NCBI GenBank assembly: GCA_026987255.1
Contig: JALSNA010000216.1
Coordinates: 1-12,701 of the forward strand
From: Hyphomicrobiales bacterium
GTDB taxonomy: Bacteria > Pseudomonadota > Alphaproteobacteria > Rhizobiales > Aestuariivirgaceae
Length of the DNA stretch: 12,701 nucleotides
Direction: 5' to 3'
Shown here piece after piece: positions 1 to 8,054 of the stretch (its first letter is position 1; each line of letters starts with the position of its first letter). Made by a program: the position numbers and the translations under genes. Below the pieces are notes generated by a model. The model worked only from the letters and a program-made list of their open reading frames with translations. It was not told where the DNA came from and ran no database searches.

Positions 1-528
1 CGCTGCGTCCTCTTCACCATCCGTCAGCGCCGGGGCGGCCGGCGCGGCCAGAAATCCCGGTTGCGGCCCACCCCAGGCATCCGAAATCACCGGGGCGGCA
101 TCCTCGGCCTTTTCCGCCTCGGCCGGCGCCTCCTTGGGTGCCTGCCCGGGCTGATCAGGAGCAGCCTCCCCTTGCACCGCCGCCTTGTCGCGGCCATTGC
201 CGCGGCTGCGCGTCTCGCGCTGTTCGCGCGGCTGCTGGCGGGCCGCCTCGCGCTGCTCCATCTGCTGCTGGCGGCGCAACTGCGCCTGCTCCTGGGCCGC
301 CGCGACGATGCGCAGATAATGCTCGGCATACTGAAAATAGCCTTCCGCCTTCACCGTATCGCCAGAGGACAGCGCATCGCGCCCCAGGGCCGTATATTTG
401 TCGGCGATATGCTGGGCCGTGCCGCGCACCTTCACGTCCGGCCCATTGCTTTCATAGACCTTGTTGGCATTGTTGGGCTGCCGCCGGTTGCGCGAGCGCG
501 ATCTGTTCTTGTGCTGGCTTTGTCTCAT
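1..528 (-). CDS. DUF4167 domain protein, C-terminal part cut by window edge
   Basis: The minus-strand frame opens with MRQSQHKNRSRSRN and stays open for 176 codons to the window edge, so the C-terminus is missing. Residues 1-20 are very basic (R/K/N/Q-rich). Residues about 20-85 hold the DUF4167 core, with PNNANKVYESNGPDVKVRGTA, then IADKYTALGRDA and AEGYFQYAEHYLRI. After about residue 85 comes a Q/R-rich, coiled-coil-like stretch, then a low-complexity acidic tail rich in E, A, P and K. DUF4167 proteins are small alphaproteobacterial proteins of unknown function that usually sit next to prmC and clpB; the basic N-terminus suggests nucleic-acid or ribosome binding, but that is inference. It follows prmC on the same strand after a 341-bp gap, so it probably has its own promoter. 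The start at 528 is the ATG just before the conserved MRQ..N..R opening. Confidence 0.88.
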   Translation of the reverse strand, partial: MRQSQHKNRSRSRNRRQPNNANKVYESNGPDVKVRGTAQHIADKYTALGRDALSSGDTVKAEGYFQYAEHYLRIVAAAQEQAQLRRQQQMEQREAARQQPREQRETRSRGNGRDKAAVQGEAAPDQPGQAPKEAPAEAEKAEDAAPVISDAWGGPQPGFLAAPAAPALTDGEEDAA

Positions 529-869
529 CTGTCCATGTTCTCTGATGGTGCATGCGCGCCACGCCGCCATACAAGCGAAGTGCCCGCATCTTTCCTTGTG
601 AGCCCAGAAAGGCTCAAGTGATGTAACAGGTTGGCTGCTTTCGTATAATCCTGTGCCAGTCCTGGCTTGTGACTATCCGTCTGATCCGTATTCCGGTCCA
701 GCTTCCGGCGCGCCGCTTCGCCGGTCTGTGCGGCTTGTCTGTGTCATGCCCCTGAGTAATGACCTGAATCACGACTGATCGTGATGCCGCAGATGCTTCT
801 CTTTAGCGCGCTCAAGCGGGCTTTCCAACCCCTTAAAGGCCGCAAGGCCCGCATTATCGCGCCTTATCG
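529..869. other. Non-coding gap between prmC and the DUF4167 gene
   Basis: This 341-bp stretch contains no gene I can support; open frames in it are short and have no recognisable protein. On the minus strand it would hold the prmC 3' end and the promoter and leader of the DUF4167 gene. Visible structure: a perfect 7-bp hairpin at 768-785 and a weaker 6-bp stem (gcgggc at 816-821 with gcccgc at 847-852, 25-nt loop) about 20 bases after the prmC stop. Neither is followed by a T-run. A plus-strand TATAAT near 644 has no -35 partner at normal spacing. Confidence 0.6.
768..785. repeat. Perfect 7-bp inverted repeat, possible hairpin
   Basis: ATCACGA (768-774) and TCGTGAT (779-785) are exact reverse complements around a 4-base loop. 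It lies about 240 bases upstream of the DUF4167 start and 85 bases downstream of the prmC stop. It could be an operator, an attenuator or the stem of a transcript end. No T-run follows on either strand, so an intrinsic terminator is not well supported. A 7-bp perfect repeat can arise by chance. Confidence 0.35.
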
Positions 870-1760
870 TCATTTTTTTCTTAAAACCACGGCCCGCTCC
901 ACCCCGCCCAGATCGCGCCACAGAACCGGCAGGGCCGCATCGGGCGCAAAACCGGCCTCTTGGCAAATCGCCACAATGTCCTGCGCCTGCCCCTGCCCGG
1001 CCTCCCAGATGGCAAAACCGCCCGGCCTGAGCAAACCGGCCGCCTGCCCGGCCAGGATGCGATAGGGATCAAGACCATCTGGCCCGCCATCGAGCGCCAA
1101 CCCGGGATCGTGCTCGCGCACCTCCCGCGCCAGTCCGGCGATTTCTCCCGCCGCGACATAGGGCGGATTGGCCACCATCAGGCTAAACGGCCCACCGGCC
1201 GCCGCCAGCCACTGCGATTGCGCCAGCACAAGACGCCCGGAGACGCCAAGCCGGCGCGCATTCTCCCGCGCCACCTTCAGCGCCGCAAACGATATGTCCA
1301 CACCCAGCCCCACGGCCGCGGGCAGCTCCGCCAGCAGGGTGATGATGAGCGCCCCGCTGCCGGTGCCCGCATCGGCGATGCGCAGGGCGCGGCCGCAAAA
1401 CTCCTCCAGCCGGGCCACCGCGAGAGCCGCCTCGATCAGGGTTTCGCTATCCGGGCGCGGATCGAGCACATCGGGCGTGATGAGAAAATCGCGCCCAAAG
1501 AAGGCCCGCCGTCCGATGATGCGCGACACCGGCTCCCCGGCCAGCCGCCGCGCCGCGCAGGCGGCAAGACGCTGTGCCTCGTTCTTGGCAAGCGGCCGCT
1601 CCGGGGAAGAAACCAGGGCGGCATGGGAAAGCCCGGTGACATGCAGCACCAAAAGGCGCGCATCCAGCCCCGGCGTTTCAATCCCGGCGCCCCTGAAATC
1701 CGCCATCAGCCGCCGCAGCGCCGCATCCACGGGCATTCCGGCCAGGGAGGCGCGCCTCAC
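870..1760 (-). CDS. prmC: Peptide chain release factor N5-glutamine methyltransferase PrmC (HemK)
   Basis: PrmC methylates the glutamine of the GGQ motif of RF1 and RF2 using S-adenosylmethionine, which raises peptide-release efficiency in the cytoplasm. The 296-residue length is usual. Residues 1-75 form the helical substrate-binding domain; [17 protein letters not shown] (about 76-92) and [12 protein letters not shown] (99-110) are the family linker. The SAM loop is ADAGTGSGA (129-137), followed by VDIS (154-157). The catalytic NPPY is at 198-201. The GTG start at 1760 overlaps the prfA stop as GTGA and has AAGGGG 7 bases upstream, so enzyme and substrate are translationally coupled. The protein ends in ..LRKK. 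An ATG at codon 9 is a less likely start. Identification is secure from the motif set and the prfA neighbour. Confidence 0.96.
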   Translation of the reverse strand: MRRASLAGMPVDAALRRLMADFRGAGIETPGLDARLLVLHVTGLSHAALVSSPERPLAKNEAQRLAACAARRLAGEPVSRIIGRRAFFGRDFLITPDVLDPRPDSETLIEAALAVARLEEFCGRALRIADAGTGSGALIITLLAELPAAVGLGVDISFAALKVARENARRLGVSGRLVLAQSQWLAAAGGPFSLMVANPPYVAAGEIAGLAREVREHDPGLALDGGPDGLDPYRILAGQAAGLLRPGGFAIWEAGQGQAQDIVAICQEAGFAPDAALPVLWRDLGGVERAVVLRKK

Positions 1761-2848
1761 GCCGCATCCCCTTGCCCGTCCCCGGCCGCCTGGGCGGCCA
1801 GCTTGGCGGCCTGATCCTCGGTGGTCAGCGCCCGCACCAGCTCGTCCAGCCCGTCTCCGGCCATGATCTGATCGAGCTTGTGGAGCGTCAGCCCGATGCG
1901 GTGATCGGTGACCCGTCCTTGCGGGAAATTGTAGGTGCGGATGCGCTCGGAGCGGTCGCCGGAGCCGATCTGGCCGCGCCTTTCGCTGGCCCGCGCCTCG
2001 TCCAGCTTGCGCCGCTCCATTTCGTAGATGCGCGCCCGCAGCACCTTCATGGCCTTGGCCTTGTTCTTGTGCTGGGATTTCTCATCCTGCTGCGAGACCA
2101 CGATGCCGGTGGGCAGATGGGTGATGCGCACCGCCGAATCGGTGGTATTGACGCATTGCCCGCCCGGCCCGGAGGCGCGGAACACGTCGATGCGCAGATC
2201 CTTGTCCTCGATCCTGACATCCACCTCCTCGGCCTCCGGCAGCACCGCCACGGTGGCCGCCGAGGTGTGGATGCGCCCCTGGGTCTCGGTCTGCGGCACC
2301 CTTTGCACCCGGTGCACGCCGGATTCGTATTTCAACGCCGCGTAGGCCCCCGCCCCCTTGATGGAAGCGACGATCTCCTTGTAACCGCCGCGCTCCGATT
2401 CGGAGGCCGACAGGATCTCCACCGTCCAGCCGCGGCCTTGCGCGAACCTTTGATACATGCGGAACAGATCGCCGGCGAACAAGGCCGCCTCGTCGCCGCC
2501 GGTTCCGGCCCGCACCTCCAGGATGACATTGCGCTCATCCGCCGCATCCTTGGGCAAAAGCTGCAGTTGCAGCTCCTTTTCCAGCCCGGCGATGCGCGGC
2601 TCCAGCGCCGCCAGCTCCTCGCGCGCCATCTCGCCCATTTCCGGATCGTCCCGCATGGCGCGCAGATCCGCAGCCTCCGACAGCGCCGCGCGCAACGCCC
2701 TGGCCACTTTCGCCACCGGCTCAAGCTGGGCATATTCGCGCGACAGGCGCACGAATTCCTCGCCCGAGGGGCCCGCCGCCAGGTCCTTCTCCACCGAGTC
2801 CAGGCGCGCCAGCACCTGATCGATTTTCGCCGAATGCGCAATGGACAT
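1757..2848 (-). CDS. prfA: Peptide chain release factor 1 (RF1)
   Basis: RF1 recognises UAA and UAG in the ribosomal A site and triggers release of the finished peptide. From the chosen ATG at 2848 the protein has 363 residues, close to the usual 360. It starts [17 protein letters not shown]. The codon-recognition region is [19 protein letters not shown], with the PxT motif as PQT (185-187). The peptidyl-transferase loop GPGGQCVN has GGQ at 229-231, followed by the conserved [13 protein letters not shown] stretch (255-267). The PxT motif and the context identify RF1 rather than RF2. The frame extends upstream to 2902 but the extra 18 residues ([10 protein letters not shown]...) do not match the family. 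It is followed by prmC with a 4-base overlap, and preceded by the rodZ-like gene after 93 bases. Confidence 0.97.
   Translation of the reverse strand: MSIAHSAKIDQVLARLDSVEKDLAAGPSGEEFVRLSREYAQLEPVAKVARALRAALSEAADLRAMRDDPEMGEMAREELAALEPRIAGLEKELQLQLLPKDAADERNVILEVRAGTGGDEAALFAGDLFRMYQRFAQGRGWTVEILSASESERGGYKEIVASIKGAGAYAALKYESGVHRVQRVPQTETQGRIHTSAATVAVLPEAEEVDVRIEDKDLRIDVFRASGPGGQCVNTTDSAVRITHLPTGIVVSQQDEKSQHKNKAKAMKVLRARIYEMERRKLDEARASERRGQIGSGDRSERIRTYNFPQGRVTDHRIGLTLHKLDQIMAGDGLDELVRALTTEDQAAKLAAQAAGDGQGDAA
1768..1773 (-). promoter_or_regulatory. Shine-Dalgarno site of prmC inside prfA
   Basis: On the minus strand AAGGGG lies 7 bases before the GTG at 1760, inside the last codons of prfA. 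It supports the GTG start over the internal ATG at codon 9, and with the 4-base stop/start overlap it suggests translational coupling of prfA and prmC. Confidence 0.6.
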
Positions 2849-2919
2849 GGAAAAACTCTCGTTCCCAACAGAGAAGGGGACGGATCCTCCGCCCCCGTTC
2901 ATCCATGCTTGTAATATAT

Positions 2920-2936
2920 TTTCCCGCGCCGGGAAA
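2920..2936 (-). terminator. Short hairpin after the rodZ-like gene, before prfA
   Basis: On the minus strand TTTCCCG, a 3-base loop, and CGGGAAA form a perfect 7-bp stem starting 5 bases after the rodZ-like stop. It is followed by AT-rich sequence (ATATATTAC), not a clean T-run. It may be a weak intrinsic terminator or an mRNA-stabilising 3' end that separates rodZ from prfA. Confidence 0.4.
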
Positions 2937-2941
2937 GCGCC

Positions 2942-4018
2942 TCAGCCATGCTGCTTGCGCAGGGCCTGCGGGCTCAAGGGCTCGCCGACCAGGACCGTGC
3001 CCGGCCTGGTCAATGTGCCCATGACCTTGCCGTTTTCCATCCACTCCAGAAGGCCGCCATCGCGGGCGATGATGGTCAGGCCCCGCGCCTGCGGCACCGT
3101 GTAGGTCTCGCCCTTCTTGAGCATGCCCGAATAGACGCTGTTGCCATCCTTGTCCTCGATGCGCACCCAGATGTCATCCACCGCGCGCAGCACGAACCCC
3201 TTGCCCGGCGCGGCTGCCGCCGGGGCGCTGGCCATGGCCGGATCGCTGGCCGCCAGACCGCGCGTGCGGCCCACCGCGGCGGCTGGCGGGGCAATGCCGC
3301 TGTGCGATTGCGGCTTGATGGCCTCCGGCGCGGCAATGTCGCCGGTGGCGGTGCGCCTGATCAGCGCCTCCATGCTGTCGATGCCGCCCGCCGGGCTGTC
3401 ATCGCCCAGCGCCTTTTCCGCCAGTTGCGAGATGGAAGAAACCGTGCGCACGCCATCGGAGGATGTTTGCGCAGGCTTGGCCGGAGCCGCCTCTTGCTGC
3501 GCGGCCACACTCACCCAGTTCCCGTCGTCGGACGATCTGCCCGAGGCAATGATCCAGACCGTGCCGCCGAACAGCAGGACGGCGGCCAGCACCGAGGCCA
3601 CGACCCCGCCCGCGCCGGAGGTCATGGAGCGCAGCCGCTCGATCAGCGGAAAGGAGATCACCTTGGCGGAGGAAAAGGCGCGCATCCTGCCGCCCGGTTT
3701 GAGCGGCCGCGGCATGAGACGGGCGAAATGCGCCACCAGCGGCTGCGGATCGAACCCCAGATAGCGCGCATAGGCGCCGATCATCTGCAGGGCCTGGGAG
3801 CGCTCCGGCAATCCTTCCAGATTGCCCATCTCGATGGCTTCCAGGTGATGCGGATGCACCCCGGTGTCCTGCCCCACCTTTTCCAGCGACAGGCCGCGCA
3901 TCTCGCGCTCGCGCTGCAGATACCAGCCCGCCTCGCCCGCCGGATCCTTGGCCCCGTCGGGCTTGGGGCGGAAATGGGCCTGCGCCTGCGTCATGGAAGA
4001 AGTCTGATGGAGTGTCAT
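2942..4018 (-). CDS. RodZ-like helix-turn-helix membrane protein (HTH_25 and DUF4115)
   Basis: This is a single-pass membrane protein of the RodZ type. In rod-shaped bacteria RodZ links MreB filaments to the wall-elongation machinery; a role in cell shape here is inferred from domain layout only. From ATG 4018 it has 358 residues. A cytoplasmic HTH lies at about 31-98 (GWYLQREREMRGLSLEKV... through GAYARYLGFD). One membrane segment lies at about 139-159 (VVASVLAAVLLFGGTVWIIAS). A low-complexity A/P/S-rich linker follows. The C-terminal DUF4115 domain is at about 274-345 (FVLRAVDDIWVRIEDKDGNS... GTVLVGEPLSP). The open frame extends to 4168, but those 50 residues do not look like the family; 3994 is another possible ATG. 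Position between ptsP and prfA is a known alphaproteobacterial arrangement. I give no symbol because orthology to RodZ is not proven. Confidence 0.85.
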   Translation of the reverse strand: MTLHQTSSMTQAQAHFRPKPDGAKDPAGEAGWYLQREREMRGLSLEKVGQDTGVHPHHLEAIEMGNLEGLPERSQALQMIGAYARYLGFDPQPLVAHFARLMPRPLKPGGRMRAFSSAKVISFPLIERLRSMTSGAGGVVASVLAAVLLFGGTVWIIASGRSSDDGNWVSVAAQQEAAPAKPAQTSSDGVRTVSSISQLAEKALGDDSPAGGIDSMEALIRRTATGDIAAPEAIKPQSHSGIAPPAAAVGRTRGLAASDPAMASAPAAAAPGKGFVLRAVDDIWVRIEDKDGNSVYSGMLKKGETYTVPQARGLTIIARDGGLLEWMENGKVMGTLTRPGTVLVGEPLSPQALRKQHG

Positions 4019-4213
4019 GTCCAAAACCCCGATTGCTGCAAGACCGCAAGCCCGAAAGCCCGGCCCTTTCTGATGGCGCCGCGAAGGAAGCCGTGCGCCC
4101 TGGTTGTCAGCAATCATGAACGAAAATGGTAAGCGCTTTATGAACAAAAGCGGCCATTCCCGGCGCAATTTCCGGGCAGAAAGGCATCAGGAGGCGAAAA
4201 TGCCGTAATCACA

Positions 4214-6481
4214 CTATCGCGAATAGAGTTTCACGCCGTTGTCGCGTGCGAAGACGGCCGCCTTTTCGCGCAAGGATGTGCCGCCATTGTCCAGCCATGA
4301 GCGCAGGGCGCGCGCCAGCTTGCCACGATCCAGGGTGCGCGTCATGGCCTTCACCGGGCCGACGGCGGCCGGGGCCATGGAAAGGGATGTATAGCCCAGG
4401 CCGATCAGGATCATGGCATCCAGCGGGCTGCCCGCCATCTCGCCGCACAGCGACACCGGCGTTGCCGCATCCCGGCAGGCGCGGGCGATGGTGTCCAGGG
4501 CGCGCACCATGGCCGGATGCAAAGGATCAAAGCGGTGCGCCAGGCGCGGATTGCTCCGGTCGGCGGCGAACAGGAACTGCATCAGGTCATTGGAGCCCAC
4601 GGAAAGAAAATCCACGTGCCGGACCAGGCCTTCGAGCTGAAAGATCAGGGCCGGCACCTCCACCATGGCCCCGGTCTTGACCCGCCTTGGCACCGGCTTG
4701 CCCATCAGCCGCATGACCTCGAGCTGTGATTCCACCATCTTGCGCGCCTGCAGGAACTCGTCCACGTCCGTCACCATGGGGAACATGACATGCAGCACCT
4801 CTCCGGCGGCGGCCGACAGAAGGGCGCGCACCTGGGCCTTCAGCAGGGCGGGGCGGTCCAGCCCCATGCGGATGGCCCGCCAGCCCATGGCCGGGTTTTC
4901 CTCCCGCTCGGTCTTGAAATAGGGCACCACCTTGTCCGAGCCGACATCGAGAGTGCGAAAGACCACCGGCTTGTCCCCGGCCGCCTTCATCACCGCGCGG
5001 TAATGCCGCTCCTGCTCCTCGCGCATGGGCAGGGCGCGGGTCATCATGAATTGCAGCTCGGTGCGGTACAGCCCGATGCCATCGGCGCCCGAATCCTCCA
5101 GGTGCGGCAGATCCACCAGCAGCCCGGCGTTGATGTTGAGCGAGACGCGCACTCCATCGCGGGTGATGGCCGGCTGGCCGCGCAAGCGGGTGAACCGCGC
5201 CTGGCGGCGGGCATAGAGGCGCACCTTTTCCGCATAGGCCTGGCGGATGTCCGGATTGGGCCGCACATGAACATCGCCCGTGCGCCCGTCGAGGATGATG
5301 GCATCGCCATTTTCCACCTGATCGGTAATGTAGTCCACCTGCCCGATCACCGGGATTTCCAGCGCCCGCGCGACAATGGCCACGTGCGAGCCCGCGCCCG
5401 CCGCCTCCAGCACCAGCCCGCGCAGTTTCGCCCGCTCGTAATCGAGCAGTTCCGCCGGGCCCATGGAGCGCGCCACGACAATGGAATCGCGCGGCAGGTC
5501 GCCTTGCGCGGCGGTGCCTGTCTGGCCGGTGAGAATGCGCAACAGGCGGTTGGCCAGATCGTCCAGGTCGTGCATGCGCTCGCGCAGGTAGGGATCCGGC
5601 TGGCGCAGCATGCGCGCCCGGTTGTCCGACTGCACGCGCTCCACCGCGGCTTCCGCCGACAGGCCGTGGCGGATCGCATCCTCGATCTTGCGCACCCAGC
5701 CGCGGTCATTGGCGAACATGCGCACCGTCTCGAAGATTTCCGCATGCTCCCCCTGATTGGACAGGCCGGTGGTGGAGATCAGCTCGTCCACATGGGCGCG
5801 CAGATCCTCCAGGGCGGCGTTCAGCCGCGCGATCTCCGCTTCGATGTCATCGGCGACGAAATTGCGGATGACCACCTTGGGCTGATGCAGCACCACCTGG
5901 CCCAGCGCCACGCCCGCGTTCAGCCCCTCGCCGCGCAGATGCAGGCGGCGGCTCTTCTTCTCGCCATGGGCGGCCAGCTCGGAGAGAAACTCCGGCGAGG
6001 CCAGAAACTCCGCCAGCACCATGGCGGTGGTTTGCAGGGCCTCTTCCTCCTCCTCGGAATAATGGCGCGGACGGCGGTTTTGCACCACCAGCACGCCGGT
6101 GACGCGGCCCGAGCGCAGGATCGGCACGCCAAGGAAGGAGGAATAGATCTCCTCGCCGGTCTCCGGCAGATAGCGAAAGGCCGGATGCGCCTGGGCATCG
6201 GAAAGATTGAGCACTTCCGCGCTGCGCGCGATGGTGCCCACCAGCCCCTCGCCCACCTTCAGCCGCGCCCGGTGCACCGCCTCGCGCCTGAGCCCCTCGG
6301 TGGCGAAAAGCTGCAATTCGTCCCTGTCGTCGCGCACATAGATGGAGCACACCTCGGCCACCACGTTGGAGGCCACGAGGGCGGCGATGCGATCGAGTTT
6401 TTCCTGCGCCGTTTCCTGCTCCGCCATGACCTCGCGCAATCGCCGGAGCAGGACGCGCGGGCCAACAGCGGGGTAAGGCAT
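4214..6481 (-). CDS. ptsP: Nitrogen-PTS enzyme I, PEP-protein phosphotransferase PtsP (EI-Ntr)
   Basis: PtsP takes phosphate from phosphoenolpyruvate and passes it to the HPr-like NPr, starting the nitrogen-PTS regulatory relay. From ATG 6481 it has 755 residues. An N-terminal GAF sensor domain (about 26-161, with LPETGEEIYSSFLGVPIL) marks it as EI-Ntr rather than the sugar enzyme I. The NPr-binding helical domain is at about 186-311. The mobile phosphohistidine domain has SHVAIVARALEIPVIG, with active His366. The PEP barrel (about 440-730) has GIGLYRTEL, RTLDVGSDK, GSNDLMQF and the catalytic Cys679 in SLCGEMAG. The residues before SH read AAGAG instead of the usual GGxT. The start at 6481 was chosen for the AGGGAGG 10 bases upstream and because family members begin close to GPRVLLRRL; an in-frame ATG at 6523 lacks a ribosome site. 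No ptsO or ptsN is in view. Confidence 0.96.
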   Translation of the reverse strand: MPYPAVGPRVLLRRLREVMAEQETAQEKLDRIAALVASNVVAEVCSIYVRDDRDELQLFATEGLRREAVHRARLKVGEGLVGTIARSAEVLNLSDAQAHPAFRYLPETGEEIYSSFLGVPILRSGRVTGVLVVQNRRPRHYSEEEEEALQTTAMVLAEFLASPEFLSELAAHGEKKSRRLHLRGEGLNAGVALGQVVLHQPKVVIRNFVADDIEAEIARLNAALEDLRAHVDELISTTGLSNQGEHAEIFETVRMFANDRGWVRKIEDAIRHGLSAEAAVERVQSDNRARMLRQPDPYLRERMHDLDDLANRLLRILTGQTGTAAQGDLPRDSIVVARSMGPAELLDYERAKLRGLVLEAAGAGSHVAIVARALEIPVIGQVDYITDQVENGDAIILDGRTGDVHVRPNPDIRQAYAEKVRLYARRQARFTRLRGQPAITRDGVRVSLNINAGLLVDLPHLEDSGADGIGLYRTELQFMMTRALPMREEQERHYRAVMKAAGDKPVVFRTLDVGSDKVVPYFKTEREENPAMGWRAIRMGLDRPALLKAQVRALLSAAAGEVLHVMFPMVTDVDEFLQARKMVESQLEVMRLMGKPVPRRVKTGAMVEVPALIFQLEGLVRHVDFLSVGSNDLMQFLFAADRSNPRLAHRFDPLHPAMVRALDTIARACRDAATPVSLCGEMAGSPLDAMILIGLGYTSLSMAPAAVGPVKAMTRTLDRGKLARALRSWLDNGGTSLREKAAVFARDNGVKLYSR

Positions 6482-6491
6482 CAGCCGGCGT

Positions 6492-6498
6492 CCTCCCT
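6492..6498 (-). promoter_or_regulatory. Shine-Dalgarno site that decides the ptsP start
   Basis: AGGGAGG on the minus strand sits 10 bases before the ATG at 6481. The two in-frame ATGs further upstream (6523 and 6517) have no comparable sequence, so translation most likely begins at 6481. Confidence 0.55.
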
Positions 6499-6626
6499 GA
6501 TGGGGGATTTTCGCCATGCGCATACGGCCGCAAGATTATGCGCGGCGGCAATCATCTGGCAATGAAGCGGCATGGCAACCATGATCCCTCTCTCCCCGGC
6601 GGCTTGTGATGCGCGATCATAAGCCC

Positions 6627-7880
6627 TCAGGCGCCATCCAGTCCATAGGCCGAATGCAAGGCGCGGATGGCCAGCTCCAGATAGGCCTCGTCGATGAGCA
6701 CCGAGACCTTGATTTCGGAAGTCGTGATGGCCTCGATGTTGATGCCCTTTTCCGACAGGACGCGGAACATCTTCGAGGCCACGCCCGCATGGGAGCGCAT
6801 GCCGATGCCGACGACGGAAATCTTCGCCACCTCGTCGGAAGAGGCCAGTTCCCCAAAGCCGATATTGTCCTTTTCGCGCGCCAGCACGTCCAGCGCCTTT
6901 TTCAGATCGCCGCGCGCCACGGTGAAGGTCAGGTTGGCGAACTCGCCGTCGGCGGAGACGTTCTGCACGATCATGTCCACCGAGATCCCGGCATCGGCCA
7001 GGGGGCCGAAGATGGAGGCCGAGACGCCGGGCTTGTCCTTGACCTTGCGAATGGCCACCTGGGCCTCGTCGCGGGAATAGGCGATTCCGCTGACAACCTG
7101 CTGTTCCACGATTTCATCCTCTTCGCAAACAAGTGTTCCCGGCCCCCGGCCGTCTTCGGTGACCTGAAAGGGCCCATCCGGATCGTCGAAGCTGGAGCGC
7201 ACCCGCAAGGGCACATTGTATGTCATGGCCAGCTCCACCGAGCGCGTCTGCAGCACCTTGGCCCCCAGGGAGGCCAGTTCCAGCATTTCCTCGTAGGAGA
7301 TCCTCTCCAGCCTGCGCGCCTTGGCCTCGATGCGCGGATCGGTGGTATAGACGCCGTCCACGTCCGTGTAGATATCACACCTGGCCCCCAGCGCGGCCGC
7401 CACCGCCACCGCCGAGGTGTCCGAGCCGCCCCGCCCCAAGGTGGTGATGCGGCCATCCGGCCCGATGCCCTGGAAGCCGGCAATGACATTGACCTTGCCT
7501 TCATCGAGCGCCGCAACGAGATTGTCCGGCGGGATATCCATGATCCGCGCCTTGCCGTGAAAGCCGTCCGTCTGCACCGGGATCTGCCAGCCCGCCCAGG
7601 AACGCGCCGCGATCCCCATGTCCTGCAGGGTCAGCGCCAGCAGGCCCGCCGTCACCTGCTCGCCGGAGGCCACGACGGCATCATATTCGCTGGCGTCGTA
7701 GTCATCGCAGGCCTGCTCGCACCAGTCCACCAGTTCGTTGGTCTTGCCGGCCATGGCCGAGACGATCACCGACACCTCGTGGCCCGCCGTCACCTCGCGG
7801 CGCACATGCCTTGCCACATTGCGGATCTTCTCCAGATCGGCCACGGAGGTGCCGCCAAATTTCATCACCAGCCGGCTCAT
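6627..7880 (-). CDS. lysC: Aspartate kinase (LysC)
   Basis: The enzyme phosphorylates L-aspartate with ATP, the first step towards lysine (and diaminopimelate for the cell wall), threonine, methionine and isoleucine. From ATG 7880 it has 417 residues, normal for a monofunctional enzyme. Kinase motifs: KFGGTS (7-12), ASGEQ (71-75), GRGGSDTSA (149-157), DVDGVYTTDPR (173-183). Two ACT domains follow at about 265-335 and 353-413, the second with NIEAITTSEIKVSVL, typical of lysine/threonine feedback-controlled enzymes. The open frame extends to 8051 but the extra 57 residues are not family-like, and MSRLVMKFGGTS is the expected start. The gene diverges from ubiG across a 174-bp region. ptsP follows 145 bases downstream on the same strand. 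Confidence 0.97.
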   Translation of the reverse strand: MSRLVMKFGGTSVADLEKIRNVARHVRREVTAGHEVSVIVSAMAGKTNELVDWCEQACDDYDASEYDAVVASGEQVTAGLLALTLQDMGIAARSWAGWQIPVQTDGFHGKARIMDIPPDNLVAALDEGKVNVIAGFQGIGPDGRITTLGRGGSDTSAVAVAAALGARCDIYTDVDGVYTTDPRIEAKARRLERISYEEMLELASLGAKVLQTRSVELAMTYNVPLRVRSSFDDPDGPFQVTEDGRGPGTLVCEEDEIVEQQVVSGIAYSRDEAQVAIRKVKDKPGVSASIFGPLADAGISVDMIVQNVSADGEFANLTFTVARGDLKKALDVLAREKDNIGFGELASSDEVAKISVVGIGMRSHAGVASKMFRVLSEKGINIEAITTSEIKVSVLIDEAYLELAIRALHSAYGLDGA

Positions 7881-7969
7881 CAGCCTTGCAGCCCTCTTGC
7901 AAGATTCGTGAAACCGCCCCGCGCCGGGGGCGAAAGACGCGCTACTCTTAACCGCGCTGAGGCCGCGAT

Positions 7970-7996
7970 GCAATATCCGGGCGCGACGGATATTGC
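7970..7996. promoter_or_regulatory. Perfect 10-bp inverted repeat in the lysC/ubiG control region
   Basis: GCAATATCCG (7970-7979) and CGGATATTGC (7987-7996) are exact reverse complements around a 7-base spacer. The centre lies about 100 bases from the lysC start and about 70 from the ubiG start. The AT-rich arms stand out from the GC-rich surroundings. Arm length and a centre-to-centre distance near 17 bases fit a dimeric regulator operator, and it could also form a hairpin in either leader. No regulator is identified and no clear -35/-10 pair was found on either strand. Confidence 0.5.
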
Positions 7997-8054
7997 CGCA
8001 GCCGCCCGCAGGGGCTATGCAAGGAGCAATCATTCGCCGCATCCGGAACACGTC

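Noticed and set aside
633..650. TATAAT on the plus strand preceded by TTGGCT
   Set aside because: The two elements are only 7 bases apart rather than 16-18, and no plus-strand gene follows.
640..662. TGGCAC on the minus strand as a sigma-54 -24 element before the DUF4167 gene
   Set aside because: The required GC at the -12 position is absent (the sequence there is AT), so it does not meet the sigma-54 pattern.
4159..4176. CCCGG/CCGGG stem downstream of ptsP as a terminator
   Set aside because: The stem is only 5 bp with an 8-base loop and no T-run; too weak to list as a feature.
4184..4206. Plus-strand AGGAGG followed by ATG-CCG-TAA, a two-codon reading frame with an ideal ribosome site
   Set aside because: It lies in the gap between two minus-strand genes and has no downstream plus-strand gene to regulate, so it is most likely chance.
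4790..6565. Long open frame on the plus strand opposite ptsP (591 codons)
   Set aside because: It is a mirror frame of the high-GC ptsP gene, rich in H, Q, R and A with no domain; ptsP on the other strand has complete family motifs.
6606..8054. Long N-terminal extension of the ubiG reading frame
   Set aside because: It runs antisense through lysC and has no UbiG similarity; the family sequence begins just after the ATG at 8055.
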